Shown here: positions 16,238 to 25,751 of the stretch, one piece after another
Layout of the letters: every line of letters starts with the position of its first letter
Numbering within the stretch: position 1 is the first letter of the stretch
DNA from: DASQJL01 sp036380835
GTDB lineage: Bacteria; Eisenbacteria; RBG-16-71-46; SZUA-252
Direction of reading: 5' to 3'
Assembly (NCBI GenBank): GCA_036380835.1
Contig: DASVDZ010000080.1
Span: 1-37,215, forward strand
Length of the DNA: 37,215 bases
Program-made: the position numbers and the translations under genes
Notes under the pieces: model-generated
Seen by the model: only the letters and a program-made list of their open reading frames with translations
What the model was told of the DNA's origin: nothing
The model's database searches: none

Positions 16238-18213
16238 CGCCGCGCCTCCGACTTCATCCGTTCCCGCGCCTCGAGCACGTTCCGCCGCGCGCTCTCGTTC
16301 AGCGGATCGAGGACCAGGATCTGCTCCCAGTTCTGGAGCGCTTCCTTGTAGTTGCCCGCGGAGAAGGCCTCCATCCCCTGGATGTAGAGCTGCTTGATCC
16401 GCGCGGAGAGCTCCGGCTTGGGCGCCGCGAGCCTCCGGTCGATCCGGTCGCGCCAACCCTTCGCCTCCTCGCTCGACGGATCGATCGCGAGCGCCCGCTT
16501 GACCGCGGTCGCCGCGTCGGTGTACCGCCCCTCGTTGAAGGCGATCGACGCCTCGTGGACCGCGGTCAGCGCGTTCAGGCGGCGCGTGAGCGCCCCGGCC
16601 TCGGCCGCGCTCTTCCCGAGCGCGCTCTCGAGGTCCTTCCAGAGCGCGGTCGCGCGCACGTCCTCGGGACGGAGGCGGAGCGCGAGCGCCGCGTCTCCCG
16701 CCGCGTCGAGCATCCGGCCAGCCCCGCGCAGCGAGTCGGCCCGCGCGACGGCGCGGTCCGCCACCTGCTCCCGGGCGACGGCGATCTCCCGGTCGAGGGC
16801 CGCCGCGCTGTCGCCGGCCATGCCCGCGACCCCGGGCGCCCGCGCGCGGAGGCCCGTCGCGAGGCCCTGCGCCTCCTCCACGTCGCCGCGCGAGAGCGCG
16901 GCGCGCGCGAGGTCCGCCAGCGCCGCGGTCAGGCGCCGGCCGCTCTCGACGTCCAGCGCGGCGAGCGCGCTGTCGGCGATCGCGCGGCGCGCGCGGTCGG
17001 CGTTCTTCGCGAGCGACGGATCCTCGGGGACGTCGCGCTGGAGCACTTCCCAGAGGACGAGCGCGGTCTCCCAGTCGCCCGCCTCCTCGGCCGCGCGCGC
17101 CCGCTGGCGGTCGGCGGCGACGCGCGCCCCCCGGCGCGCGCGAAGCGAATCCTCGGCGGCCCGCGAGTACTCCGCGCGGCGGCGCGCCTCGTACTCGGAC
17201 ACCGGCTCGCCCCAAGCGAACCGGAGCGCGAGCTCCTGGGTCGAGGAGACGTCCCCCGGCGCGATGGCCAGGTCGACGCCGTAGCGCCGGTACTGCACGC
17301 CCACGCCGAGGACCGGATGGCCGTTCGAGTAGCCGACGCGCGCCGCGCCCAGGCCGCGCCGCGTCACCTCGACGCCGGCGCGCGGCTTCATCCCCTCCCG
17401 CCCGTGGCGCGCCAGCTCGGCGACGGCGCGGAGCGAGGCGGGCCCGGCGAGGCGCCACTCCGGGCCCGCGACGCCGAGACGGAACGACCGGTCGATCGCC
17501 GGCGCGGCGCCGCCCAGGTCGAGCGACCCCGCCACCACGTTCTCCACGGTCCACCCCACCTGCGCTCCGCGGAGCCGGTCGGGCTTGTAGGTGAACCCGA
17601 GGTCGACGGCGGGCGCCGCGGCGGAGACGTCGCCGAGCGACTGGCTCAGCACCTTGAACGTCACGCCCGCGGCGAGCGGCCCGACGACGCGCCGGGCCAC
17701 GCCCGCGGCGAGCGCCGTCTCGGTGTACCCGATCGTCCCGATCGGCTGGTTCTGCGCGTCGTAGGCTTCGATCCCCGACGTTCCGATCCGCGCGAGCCCG
17801 AGCCCGAAGGCCCCGATGCCCGGAACCGGGATCGCGACCGTCGCGAGATCCCAGTCGGTCTCGAACTGGAGCATCCCGTGCTGCACGAGGAGCGAGCGCT
17901 CGTCCTGCGAGGCGAGCCCCGCCGGATTCAGGAAGAGCGCGGACGGATCGAGCCCGAGCGCGGTCGAAGCGTCGACCGCCCCCGTCGTCGGCCAGACCGC
18001 CGGCGAGGAGAGCAGGTCGGTCGTGCCCGCCGTCTGGCTGTGGGCCGGCCGCGCGGCCAAGGCGACCGCGACCATCGCGCCGAGCGAGAGGAGGATCGCG
18101 GTCGCGCGCATGGCGCGGCCGGGGCGCCCCGTCCTCCGATGGAGCCGGGCGGCGGCCCGCCGAAGCCGGCGCACCTTCCGGCGGCGCCCGCGCGCCATGC
18201 CGAACGCGGTCAT
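16234..18213 (-). CDS. PorV/PorQ-like outer-membrane protein with C-terminal TPR region
   Basis: The N-terminal half is a PorV/PorQ-family barrel. Its hallmark stretch (ALGLDPSALFLNPAGLAS, about 85-102) is followed by amphipathic strands such as ATVAIPVPGIGAFGLGLARI and ALAAGVARRVVGPLAAGVTF. PorV of the type IX system binds the C-terminal signals of cargo at the outer membrane and passes them on. From about residue 345 the sequence becomes helical and charged (RRRAEYSRAAEDSLRARR) and then carries TPR-like repeats (AFNEGRYTDAATAVKRALAI, AFSAGNYKEALQNWEQILVL) to the end. I chose the ATG at 18213 because it overlaps the adhesin stop as ATGA. That leaves an odd 34-residue, Arg-rich leader before the signal peptide (MRATAILLSLGAMVAVALAA), so the inner ATG at 18111 is a real alternative. 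It is probably the export or anchoring partner of the adhesin upstream. Confidence 0.85.
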   Translation of the reverse strand: MTAFGMARGRRRKVRRLRRAAARLHRRTGRPGRAMRATAILLSLGAMVAVALAARPAHSQTAGTTDLLSSPAVWPTTGAVDASTALGLDPSALFLNPAGLASQDERSLLVQHGMLQFETDWDLATVAIPVPGIGAFGLGLARIGTSGIEAYDAQNQPIGTIGYTETALAAGVARRVVGPLAAGVTFKVLSQSLGDVSAAAPAVDLGFTYKPDRLRGAQVGWTVENVVAGSLDLGGAAPAIDRSFRLGVAGPEWRLAGPASLRAVAELARHGREGMKPRAGVEVTRRGLGAARVGYSNGHPVLGVGVQYRRYGVDLAIAPGDVSSTQELALRFAWGEPVSEYEARRRAEYSRAAEDSLRARRGARVAADRQRARAAEEAGDWETALVLWEVLQRDVPEDPSLAKNADRARRAIADSALAALDVESGRRLTAALADLARAALSRGDVEEAQGLATGLRARAPGVAGMAGDSAAALDREIAVAREQVADRAVARADSLRGAGRMLDAAGDAALALRLRPEDVRATALWKDLESALGKSAAEAGALTRRLNALTAVHEASIAFNEGRYTDAATAVKRALAIDPSSEEAKGWRDRIDRRLAAPKPELSARIKQLYIQGMEAFSAGNYKEALQNWEQILVLDPLNESARRNVLEARERMKSEARR

Positions 18214-21200
18214 CGGAGCACCCCCACCTTGATACGCTCGCTCACGCCGCCCCCTTCGATGCGCGCCACGTAGACGCCCGGACGGACGAGATCGCCGGAA
18301 CCGTTCCGCCCGTCCCACGACACCTCGTTGAGCCCCCGCGCTCCTCCCGCGGCTCCCGGCGCGAGCGAGAGCGCGCGCACCACGTCGCCCAGGAGCGTGT
18401 AGATCGTCAACGTGACCGGCGCGTCGGCGGCGAGGAGGTAGGAGATGCGGACCGCCTCGCGGCCGGCCCGGAACGGATTGGGATAGCCGTGCGGCTTCGA
18501 GAAGAACGTCACCGTGGGCGACGTGATCGCGGCGAACGGCAGCCCTCCGGCCGCGACGATCCCGGCGTCGGTGCCGCTCACGTCGTCGCGGACCCGGACG
18601 TCGCCGCCCTGGGCGACGCGGAGCGCGACCGAGCGGATCGCCGTCCCCGTCCGAAGCGTCGCCTCGACGGTGTAGGTCGCCGGCGCGCCCGTCAGCGCGG
18701 GCGGCGCGCCGAACGCCAGGACCACCGGATTCGCCGACCCCGGAACCGCCTGGGCGACGACGTTTCCCTGATCGTCGCGGAGCGCGAGCGCCGCGAGGAC
18801 GGCCGAGGGATCGGCCGCCACCGCCTGGTCGGCGAGCACGGTGAGCGCGACCGACTGGAGGTGCGCGGAGGAGGCCCCTCCCGGCGGGAGGAGCGGCGTC
18901 AGCTCGAGCGACCAGATCCGGAGCGCCCCCGCCTCGGGGGCCGCCTGGATCGGCGCGCCGGGATCGAGCCCCACGAGCTGGACCGAGGCGACCGGCTCGA
19001 CGACCGAGACCTCGCCCGCGGGCGAGACGACGGCGGCGCTGTCGGCGAGACCCCATTCGGTCCCCCGCGCGACGATCGTCACCGGGTAGGGCTGGCTCGC
19101 GAGTGCCGCCGGGAGATCGACGGCCGGGAAGTCGACGGGGGCCGTGGCGCCCGGGAGGAGCGTGAAGGGGGCGCCCGCCCCGAGGCCGACGGCCGTTTCG
19201 ACGCCGTCGGTGACCACGAGGCGCGTGGCGCCCGGGTCGACCACGAACGGCGAGCCGCCGCCGTTCCGGATCGACGCGGTGAGCGCGTAGGAGAGCCCCG
19301 CCCGGAGCGTGTCGGGCGCGGTCGAGCCCCCGACGAACGCGAGCGACGCCGGGGCGAGCGCGGCGAGCGCTCCCGCGGCGAGCGCGGCGTCGCGCGGACG
19401 CCCGTCCTCGAGCCCGTGCGCCTCGAGCGTGACGGCGGCCGTTCCCGGCGCGCCCGCGAACCCGAGCGGCGTGGCGGCGAAGGAGACCGCGAGCGACCCG
19501 CCGGCGGGCACCGTGCCGGCCGCGGTCGGCGCCAGGGTAGCCGAGACCGGCGCGCCGACGGCGAGCCGCGTCGAGGCGTCGAGAGCGTACGGAACGTCGC
19601 CGCCGTTCGTCAGGACGAGCGAGAGCCCGCGGCTCTGACCCGCGCTCACGGTGTCGGGCGAGACCCCGCCCTGGACCGCGAGGAACGCCGGATCGAGCAC
19701 GTCGACGCTGTCGGGCGCGAGGGGGATGGTGCCGGAGAAGGGCTGCCCCGACTCGGTCCCCTCGAGCACGAGCCAGGCGCCGTACCGCCCCTTGGTCGCG
19801 GCGGCCGGCACGGCGAGCGAGTCGAACGCGAGGTCGGCGGTTCCGCCGCCGCTCACCGCGGCGTCGGCGGCCAGGCCGGCGACCAGGCTGTCCGCGGGAC
19901 CCCGCGTCAGGACCAGCCGGGTCGCGCCGCGGCTCAGCGTCACCGCAGCGCTCCCGCCGTTTCGCACGCGCGCCGTCGGCCCGAACGTCCGCGCGCGGAG
20001 ATAGCGCGCGGGCGACGTCCCGGCCGGCTGCGCGACCAGCGTCGCGGCCGAGACGACCTGGAAGTCGAGGGAGGCGGCATTCTGGCCGGTCACCGACTCG
20101 GCGCCGAAGGCGACGCTCGCCGTGAGCCGCGATCCGACGACCGTTCCCGGCGGAATCCCGCTCGACGGCACCGAGACCGTGACCGTGAGCCGCGTCGTTC
20201 CGAGCGCGGGGAGCGCGACCGGGAGCGCCGGCGAGACGCCGCTCGTCGTGAAGGCGCCCTGCGTGAAGGAGAGGCTCGCGCCGTCGATCGTCGCGCCGAC
20301 CGCGGCCTGGTTCGTGACGTCGAAGACGAGCGAGAGCGCCGCGGTGCCGAGCGGCGCCGGGTCGGGCGACGCGCCGACCGCCGTGACCACGACTCCCGCG
20401 ACGTGGACGGGCGCGCCGGCGAGCGAGAGATAGAAGTCGAACGGATCGCCGGTCCCGTCGGTGCCGACGAGCCGAAGCGAGGGCGCGTACGTGGCCGGCG
20501 GGAGCGACGGCGCGACCGTCGCGACGGCGAAGCGAAGCGTGTCGGTGGCGCCGGCGGCGAGCGAGAGCGGCGCCGCGGGCGACGCGGCATAGGCACCGGC
20601 TCCCGCGCCGAAGGAGAAGACCGACGACGTCCCGACCGTGATCGCGCTCCCGCCGGCGTTGGCGATCCGCACCCGGAAGGCGACCGCCTGCCCCGGCGTC
20701 ACGATCGACGGCGAGAGAGAGCCCGGCGCGTAGGCGAGGGACGGCGGCGGGTCGTACGCGAACGCGAGCGATCCCGAGGCCGAGCCCTGGACGCTCGCGG
20801 CCCGCACCGTGTCCGCGCCCGCGGCCGGCGGCGCCGTCAGCACCGCGCGGGCGCTGTCGTCGGCGCCCGTCGCGACCTGGAGCCCCGGCAGCGCCGACGC
20901 GTCGGCCGCGAGCAGCGAGCCGCTCCCGGCGGTCAGGGTGAGGAGCGTGCCCGTGGGAACGATGTTCCCGTACGCGTCGCGCGCCGGGCCGATCGTGATC
21001 GTCGTGCTGCTCTTCCCGTCCGCGGTCAAGGTCGTGCGCGGCGCCGCCAGCGCGATCGCGCCGGAGGGTAGGGCGGGGACGACCGTGATCGGTCCGGACG
21101 CGGCCGACGGCGCGCCGGCCGCCGCCCGCGCGGTCAAGGTCAGCGTGTCGGCCAAGGTCGCGGTCGCGAACGTGGTGATCTCGCCGGCCGACAGGGTGGC

Positions 21201-24200
21201 GAATGGAGGACTGAACGAGACCGCGTCGCTCGCCCCGAGGACGATCGTCGCGGTGTCGGCGACCGCCAGGTTGCCGAAGGCGTCGAGCGCCTGGACGCGC
21301 ACGCGCGCGGCGGCTCCGGCCGTCCACGTCGTCGCGTCGGGGACGATGCGGAGCGAGGCGATCGCGGAGGTCCCGACGGTGGCCCGGATGCCGACCGGCG
21401 CGACGCTCACGCCGCGCGCGAAGATCGAATCGGCCGCGGGCGCCGCGCTCGGCGCGCGGTAGCGAACCGCCACCTGCCCGGTCGCGTCGGCCGCGCCGCT
21501 CTGCGTGGTGCCCGACCCGCCGGTCTGGCCGAGCGACTCGAGCGAGCCCGCGACGGGCGCGCCGAGATAGAGGGTCACGTTGGTGCCCGGCGCCGCGTTC
21601 CCGTAGGCGTCGCGCGCGGTCGCCGTCACGGTCGCGGTTCCGGCGGCGGCGAGCGAGAAGTCGCCCGGCGCGAGCGCGATCGCCGTCGCGGTGTCGGCGA
21701 GCGCGCTCGCCGCGAAGTCCGCGGTCGCGGCGGGGGCGAGGAGGAGCGAGGCGCGGAAGGCGTTGTTCGCCGCTCCGGCGACCGTCCCGACGCGCGCGAG
21801 GTCGCACGTCGCCACGCCCGAGGGGTCCGAGGTCGTGGTCGAATCGGCCGCGCCACCCGCGATCGCGTCGACCGAGCCCCCGCCCGCGACCGCGCGGAAG
21901 AGGACGGCGGCGCCCGGCGCCGCGTTCCCGAAGGCGTCTCGCACCCGGACCCGAAGCGGCTGCGGGAGCGGGCGGGCCACGACCGCGGTCTGCCCGTCGC
22001 CGCTCTGGATCGCGACCGCGGCGGGCGGCGCCGGTGTCACGGCGACGTTTCCCGTCTCGGCCAGCGGGAGCGCGGTTCCGGAGACCTCGAGGCGGATCGT
22101 CTCCGCGCGCGTGGCACGGACGCGGAGCGTGACGATCCCCTGGTCGGCCGCCGCGAAGTCGTAGCGCGCGCCGTCGCTCGCCGCGCTGTCGTCGAGCGCG
22201 CCCGACGCGCCGGGGCCGGGCGCCCAGGAGACGCTCTCCGGGAGGGACGCCGTCGTCCTGAGCCAGACGCTCGGCGTCGCGGCGCGCGCGACGTTCCCGA
22301 ACGCGTCCCGGAGCGTTACCGTCGCGTCGAGGAAGTCGCCGGCGACCACGGAGGACCCGGCGGCGGCGATCTCGATCGACGCCGCGACGGCCGGGATCAC
22401 CGTGACGGAAACGGAGTCGGCGCGGATCGAGTCGGCGGCGGCGCTGCCCGAGGCGAGGAGCCGGAGGGTCACGGCGCCCGGCGCGGAGCCGGCGCGGAGC
22501 GTGAACGACGCGGCTCCGGAGGCGTCGGTCACGGCACCCGCGGGCGCCACGCTCCCGCCGCCGGCGACGATCGAGGCGGCCACCGCGGAGGACGGCGCCG
22601 CGTTCCCGAGCGCGTCCTCGACCCGGACCGCGACCGCCACCGAGTCGCCCGCCGCCAGCGTGTCGGCGGCCGGGGCCGCGGCGATCAGGCGGTAGGGCGC
22701 GCCCGGGGAGACCGCGACCGGGCCGTAGACGACGGCGCGCGAAGAATCGTCGGCGACGCGGACCGCGAGCGGGCTCGCGGAGAGCGGCGTGAACGGGATC
22801 GTCGCGGCGCCGCCCAGGAGGAGGACCGAGTCGGGGAGCGCCGCCGCGCCGGTCGTCGCGGCCGGGCGGAGCACGTCGCCCGAGCGCGAGGGGAGCGCGT
22901 TCCCGAAGGAGTCGCGCGCAAGGACGGTGAGCGTGTCGGGAGCCCCCGCGGTGAGCGGCCCGGCCGGGCCTACGACCACGTAGTGATCGAGCGGCCCCGG
23001 CGCGAAGTCGATCGACGGCTGGTCTGCGAGCACGACGCCGCGCGAGGGGATGGCGGCCGAGACGCTTGCGGTTCCCGTCGCGTTCGAGGCGATCGTGAAG
23101 GCGATCGCCCCCGACGCGTCGGTCGCGCCGGCGAGCGGCGTCACCGAGGCCGCCGGGCCGCCCGTCGCCGAGACGACGATCGAGTCCGCCGGGAACGCCG
23201 GGATCGGATGGTCCTGCGCGTCGCGGAGCGTCACGGTCGCCGTCGATCCGGGCGGGCCGACCGGGACAGGCGAGGCCGCCGTGACGGAGGAGCGGGCGGC
23301 GCTCACGCTCCCGGGGACGAGGCGCACCGCGACGGCTCCCGAGGCGGCGCCTCGCGCCGAGACGGCGGTGACGGACGCGGTGCCGAGCTGGTCGCCCCCG
23401 AAGAGCGTGAACGAGAGCGCGCCGCCCGAAGCGGCCACCTGGACGCCGGGCGTGCCGGCGTCGGCGTCGGCCGTGGCGATCGCGCCGAGCGACGTCGCGA
23501 CGGTGTAGGCCTCCCCGTCCTCGACCGCGTTCCCCTGCGCGTCGACGAGCCCCGACGCGGTGATCGTCCGCGTCGCGACGCTGTCGGCGGCGAGCGAATC
23601 GGGCGACGCGACGAGCGCGACCGCGCCCGAGGGGGCGCCCGCGCGGAGGACCAGCGCCACCTGGCCTAAGGCGCTTCCCCGCTCGGACGCGACGCTCACC
23701 GTGGCACCCCCCTTCACGACGCCCGCGCGCACGCGGCCGCTCAGCGTTCCGTCGGCGGCGGCGGTCCACTGCGCGCCCGGCGTGCCTGCGTCGTCGTCGG
23801 TGAGGATCGTGACCGCGGAGGCGGTCACGGTGAAGCGCTCGCCAGCCAGAACGGCGTTCCCGAACGCGTCCCGCGCGACGCCCGAGACGACCTGGGAGGA
23901 GTCGACGCCGTCGGCGACGAGCGTGTCGGGCGACGCCGCGAGCGCGATCGCGCCGGCGGGAGCCGCGGGCGACGTCAGGACGGCCGATTCGGCCGTTCCG
24001 AGGTCGGGGGGGAGGCCGTCCGCGTCGATCGCGCGGACGCGCCCCGCGGACGCGGTCGCCTGCGGATCCACGAAGCGGAAGCGCGCCGAATCCGCCCCCG
24101 CGGGCACCGTGAGGGCGAAGATGCGGCTCCCGGCGAGGTCCTGGAAGATGCCCTGCGGCCGGTCGGTCCAGAGGGTGAGGTCGAGCGCCGACGCTACCGG

Positions 24201-25496
24201 CGAGAGGTTCCCGTAGGCGTCGCGGACCCGGACCGTCGCGGTATCGGGCGATCCCGCGACGAGGCGGAGCGTGTCGGGCGCGATCTCGATCCGGACGGGC
24301 GGCGCGGGCGCGACGGCCGAGCGGTTTCGCGGCGCCGACTCCTTCGACGCCGTCGAATCGAGCGCCGTGAGGAAGAACGTCCCGGAACGGCGCGGGGTCA
24401 GCGTCCCGCTCCAGGAGCCGCCGGAGAGGGCCGCGGCGTCGGTCACGAAATTCGGATTCGCCGCGGCGGGGCCAAGGGAGTCGGCGTAGGCCTTCACGCG
24501 GAACGCCGCCGAGGAGCCGGGACCCGAGACGACGCGGTTCCCGTCCTGGTCCCGCGCCTCCGCGGTCGCGGCGAAGGGCGAGCCGGCGGTCGCCGTCCCG
24601 GCGGCCGTCATGGCGAGCGTGGCGTACGCGCCCGCCGAAACGGTCACGACGCCGGTCGAGTCGGCCCACGACCCGCTGTCCGCGGCCACCGCTCCCGCGC
24701 CCACGGTCGTCAGCGTCAGCACCGTGCCGGCGCCGTTCACGGGCGACGTCGATCCGATGCCCCCCGTCACGCTCCACGCGCCCTCGACGAACCGCGCCGA
24801 GTTCCCGTACTTGTCGTAGCCGCGCAGGTAGAGGTGCGTCGTGTCCTGGTCCGTCGTCCGGGAGAGGGCCAGGACGGGCGTCAGGGTCGCGTCGACGACC
24901 TTCACCCGCGTCACCACGCCGGGAATCAGCGACACCGACGGGGAGGAGGCGAGGGACGCGGGAGCGCCCGTGTCGAGCGGGTCGCTGGTCACCGCGAAGA
25001 CCGCGGTCGCCGGCGCGACGGTGTCGGCGGTGGCCGACGCCGGGCCGCCGCCCTGGCCGTAGAGGATGCTGACGACGCTCCCAGCCGTGAACTTGGAGGC
25101 CGGCGTGCCGCCGAGGCGGGCGCGGATCCGCTGTCCCGACACCGTGAGCGATTCGACGTACGTGGCGTTCGAGGGCGCGACGTATCCGGGGAGCGACGAG
25201 CTCGCGACCTGGGGCGGCGTCCACCCCGCCGGCACGACGATCTCCAGGATGCCGCCGCCCGGATGCGCGAAGTCCTCGGCCGCGACGTAGGTGATCGTCC
25301 AGGTCCCCTTCGATCCGGCGACGACGGCGTTGGTCGGAAGGATGCTCGCCGAGCCCGATCCCGCTCCGGCGCGCGCGGCTCCGGGGAGGAGCGCGAGCAA
25401 CGTCGCGGCGAGCGCCGCGACGCGCGCGATCGGAAGCGGAGCGGTCCCGCGGCGTCGGGTGACGCGGTCGCGGGAGCCCCTGTCGGCTCGGTGCAT
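18210..25496 (-). CDS. Giant adhesin-like secreted protein with tandem Ig-like repeats and FlgD-like C-terminal domain
   Basis: The 2428-residue product has a signal peptide with a long basic start (MHRADRGSRDRVTRRR, then IARVAALAATLLALLPG, cleaved near ARAG). The first two thirds are a chain of bacterial Ig-like (Big_1/invasin-type) modules of roughly 100 residues. Each is marked by a DxxGN turn; I count about 13, including DAYGNLSPV, DAFGNAVLA, DSFGNALPS, DALGNAAPS and DAYGNIVPT. The last third has four or five CARDB-like repeats of about 125 residues with strand pairs such as RVRIANAGGSA, LVLTNGGDVPY and ASIRNGGGSPF. The end (YPNPFRAGREAVRISYLL ... VSWDGRNGSGDLVRPGVY ... KVGVLR) is a FlgD/type A sorting-like domain. 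Composition is almost only Ala, Gly, Ser, Thr, Val, Asp and Pro, with very few cysteines, as in filamentous surface adhesins. It heads a four-gene set coupled by ATGA overlaps. The ligand is unknown. Confidence 0.88.
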   Translation of the reverse strand: MHRADRGSRDRVTRRRGTAPLPIARVAALAATLLALLPGAARAGAGSGSASILPTNAVVAGSKGTWTITYVAAEDFAHPGGGILEIVVPAGWTPPQVASSSLPGYVAPSNATYVESLTVSGQRIRARLGGTPASKFTAGSVVSILYGQGGGPASATADTVAPATAVFAVTSDPLDTGAPASLASSPSVSLIPGVVTRVKVVDATLTPVLALSRTTDQDTTHLYLRGYDKYGNSARFVEGAWSVTGGIGSTSPVNGAGTVLTLTTVGAGAVAADSGSWADSTGVVTVSAGAYATLAMTAAGTATAGSPFAATAEARDQDGNRVVSGPGSSAAFRVKAYADSLGPAAANPNFVTDAAALSGGSWSGTLTPRRSGTFFLTALDSTASKESAPRNRSAVAPAPPVRIEIAPDTLRLVAGSPDTATVRVRDAYGNLSPVASALDLTLWTDRPQGIFQDLAGSRIFALTVPAGADSARFRFVDPQATASAGRVRAIDADGLPPDLGTAESAVLTSPAAPAGAIALAASPDTLVADGVDSSQVVSGVARDAFGNAVLAGERFTVTASAVTILTDDDAGTPGAQWTAAADGTLSGRVRAGVVKGGATVSVASERGSALGQVALVLRAGAPSGAVALVASPDSLAADSVATRTITASGLVDAQGNAVEDGEAYTVATSLGAIATADADAGTPGVQVAASGGALSFTLFGGDQLGTASVTAVSARGAASGAVAVRLVPGSVSAARSSVTAASPVPVGPPGSTATVTLRDAQDHPIPAFPADSIVVSATGGPAASVTPLAGATDASGAIAFTIASNATGTASVSAAIPSRGVVLADQPSIDFAPGPLDHYVVVGPAGPLTAGAPDTLTVLARDSFGNALPSRSGDVLRPAATTGAAALPDSVLLLGGAATIPFTPLSASPLAVRVADDSSRAVVYGPVAVSPGAPYRLIAAAPAADTLAAGDSVAVAVRVEDALGNAAPSSAVAASIVAGGGSVAPAGAVTDASGAASFTLRAGSAPGAVTLRLLASGSAAADSIRADSVSVTVIPAVAASIEIAAAGSSVVAGDFLDATVTLRDAFGNVARAATPSVWLRTTASLPESVSWAPGPGASGALDDSAASDGARYDFAAADQGIVTLRVRATRAETIRLEVSGTALPLAETGNVAVTPAPPAAVAIQSGDGQTAVVARPLPQPLRVRVRDAFGNAAPGAAVLFRAVAGGGSVDAIAGGAADSTTTSDPSGVATCDLARVGTVAGAANNAFRASLLLAPAATADFAASALADTATAIALAPGDFSLAAAGTATVTATARDAYGNAAPGTNVTLYLGAPVAGSLESLGQTGGSGTTQSGAADATGQVAVRYRAPSAAPAADSIFARGVSVAPVGIRATVGTSAIASLRIVPDATTWTAGAAARVRVQALDAFGNLAVADTATIVLGASDAVSFSPPFATLSAGEITTFATATLADTLTLTARAAAGAPSAASGPITVVPALPSGAIALAAPRTTLTADGKSSTTITIGPARDAYGNIVPTGTLLTLTAGSGSLLAADASALPGLQVATGADDSARAVLTAPPAAGADTVRAASVQGSASGSLAFAYDPPPSLAYAPGSLSPSIVTPGQAVAFRVRIANAGGSAITVGTSSVFSFGAGAGAYAASPAAPLSLAAGATDTLRFAVATVAPSLPPATYAPSLRLVGTDGTGDPFDFYLSLAGAPVHVAGVVVTAVGASPDPAPLGTAALSLVFDVTNQAAVGATIDGASLSFTQGAFTTSGVSPALPVALPALGTTRLTVTVSVPSSGIPPGTVVGSRLTASVAFGAESVTGQNAASLDFQVVSAATLVAQPAGTSPARYLRARTFGPTARVRNGGSAAVTLSRGATRLVLTRGPADSLVAGLAADAAVSGGGTADLAFDSLAVPAAATKGRYGAWLVLEGTESGQPFSGTIPLAPDSVDVLDPAFLAVQGGVSPDTVSAGQSRGLSLVLTNGGDVPYALDASTRLAVGAPVSATLAPTAAGTVPAGGSLAVSFAATPLGFAGAPGTAAVTLEAHGLEDGRPRDAALAAGALAALAPASLAFVGGSTAPDTLRAGLSYALTASIRNGGGSPFVVDPGATRLVVTDGVETAVGLGAGAPFTLLPGATAPVDFPAVDLPAALASQPYPVTIVARGTEWGLADSAAVVSPAGEVSVVEPVASVQLVGLDPGAPIQAAPEAGALRIWSLELTPLLPPGGASSAHLQSVALTVLADQAVAADPSAVLAALALRDDQGNVVAQAVPGSANPVVLAFGAPPALTGAPATYTVEATLRTGTAIRSVALRVAQGGDVRVRDDVSGTDAGIVAAGGLPFAAITSPTVTFFSKPHGYPNPFRAGREAVRISYLLAADAPVTLTIYTLLGDVVRALSLAPGAAGGARGLNEVSWDGRNGSGDLVRPGVYVARIEGGGVSERIKVGVLR

Positions 25497-25633
25497 CGGC
25501 CTCGATCGGGTTCGGGTGTGTGACGGGCGCTCTGTCCCAGGGACTTAGCGGGGACATTGGAGGGCAAGACATATGCCACGCGGGCCTGATCCGACCACTC
25601 GATGGGGTTTGCTAACCGGAGCCCAGGGCGAGG

Positions 25634-25663
25634 GTTATAAGCGGCCGTCGGAGCGCGAGTTCC
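25634..25663 (-). promoter_or_regulatory. Weak promoter candidate for the adhesin / partner-switch operon
   Basis: On the minus strand TATAAC (25639-25634) is a good -10 (five of six). The -35 position 18 bases upstream reads GGAACT (25663-25658), poor for sigma-70 but reminiscent of the GGAAC of ECF-type promoters. No TTGACA is present in the gap. If real, the start would lie about 130 nt before the adhesin ATG, and a non-housekeeping sigma factor might be used. Confidence 0.28.
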
Positions 25664-25719
25664 GATACGTCGCCGAGGGCGGCGTCCGGGTCGTGCGAAT
25701 TGCAACGTCGGTGGCGAAA

Positions 25720-25751
25720 CAGGAGGCGCCCGGCTCGATTCCGGCCGGGCG
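25720..25751 (-). terminator. Possible terminator after the CDP-alcohol phosphatidyltransferase gene
   Basis: CGCCCGGC (25727-25734) and GCCGGGCG (25744-25751) form a perfect 8-bp stem with a nine-base loop. Reading leftward on the minus strand a weak T-containing run (CCTCCTGTTTC) follows. It lies about 55 nt past the stop at 25804. The T-run is poor, so a Rho-dependent end or a mere hairpin is equally possible. Confidence 0.4.

Noticed and set aside
16234..25572. A 3112-codon minus-strand open frame as one giant protein
   Set aside because: Its left part is the true PorV-TPR gene, but from 18213 rightwards it is a shadow in another frame of the adhesin gene; the Arg/Gly-rich translation has no domains.
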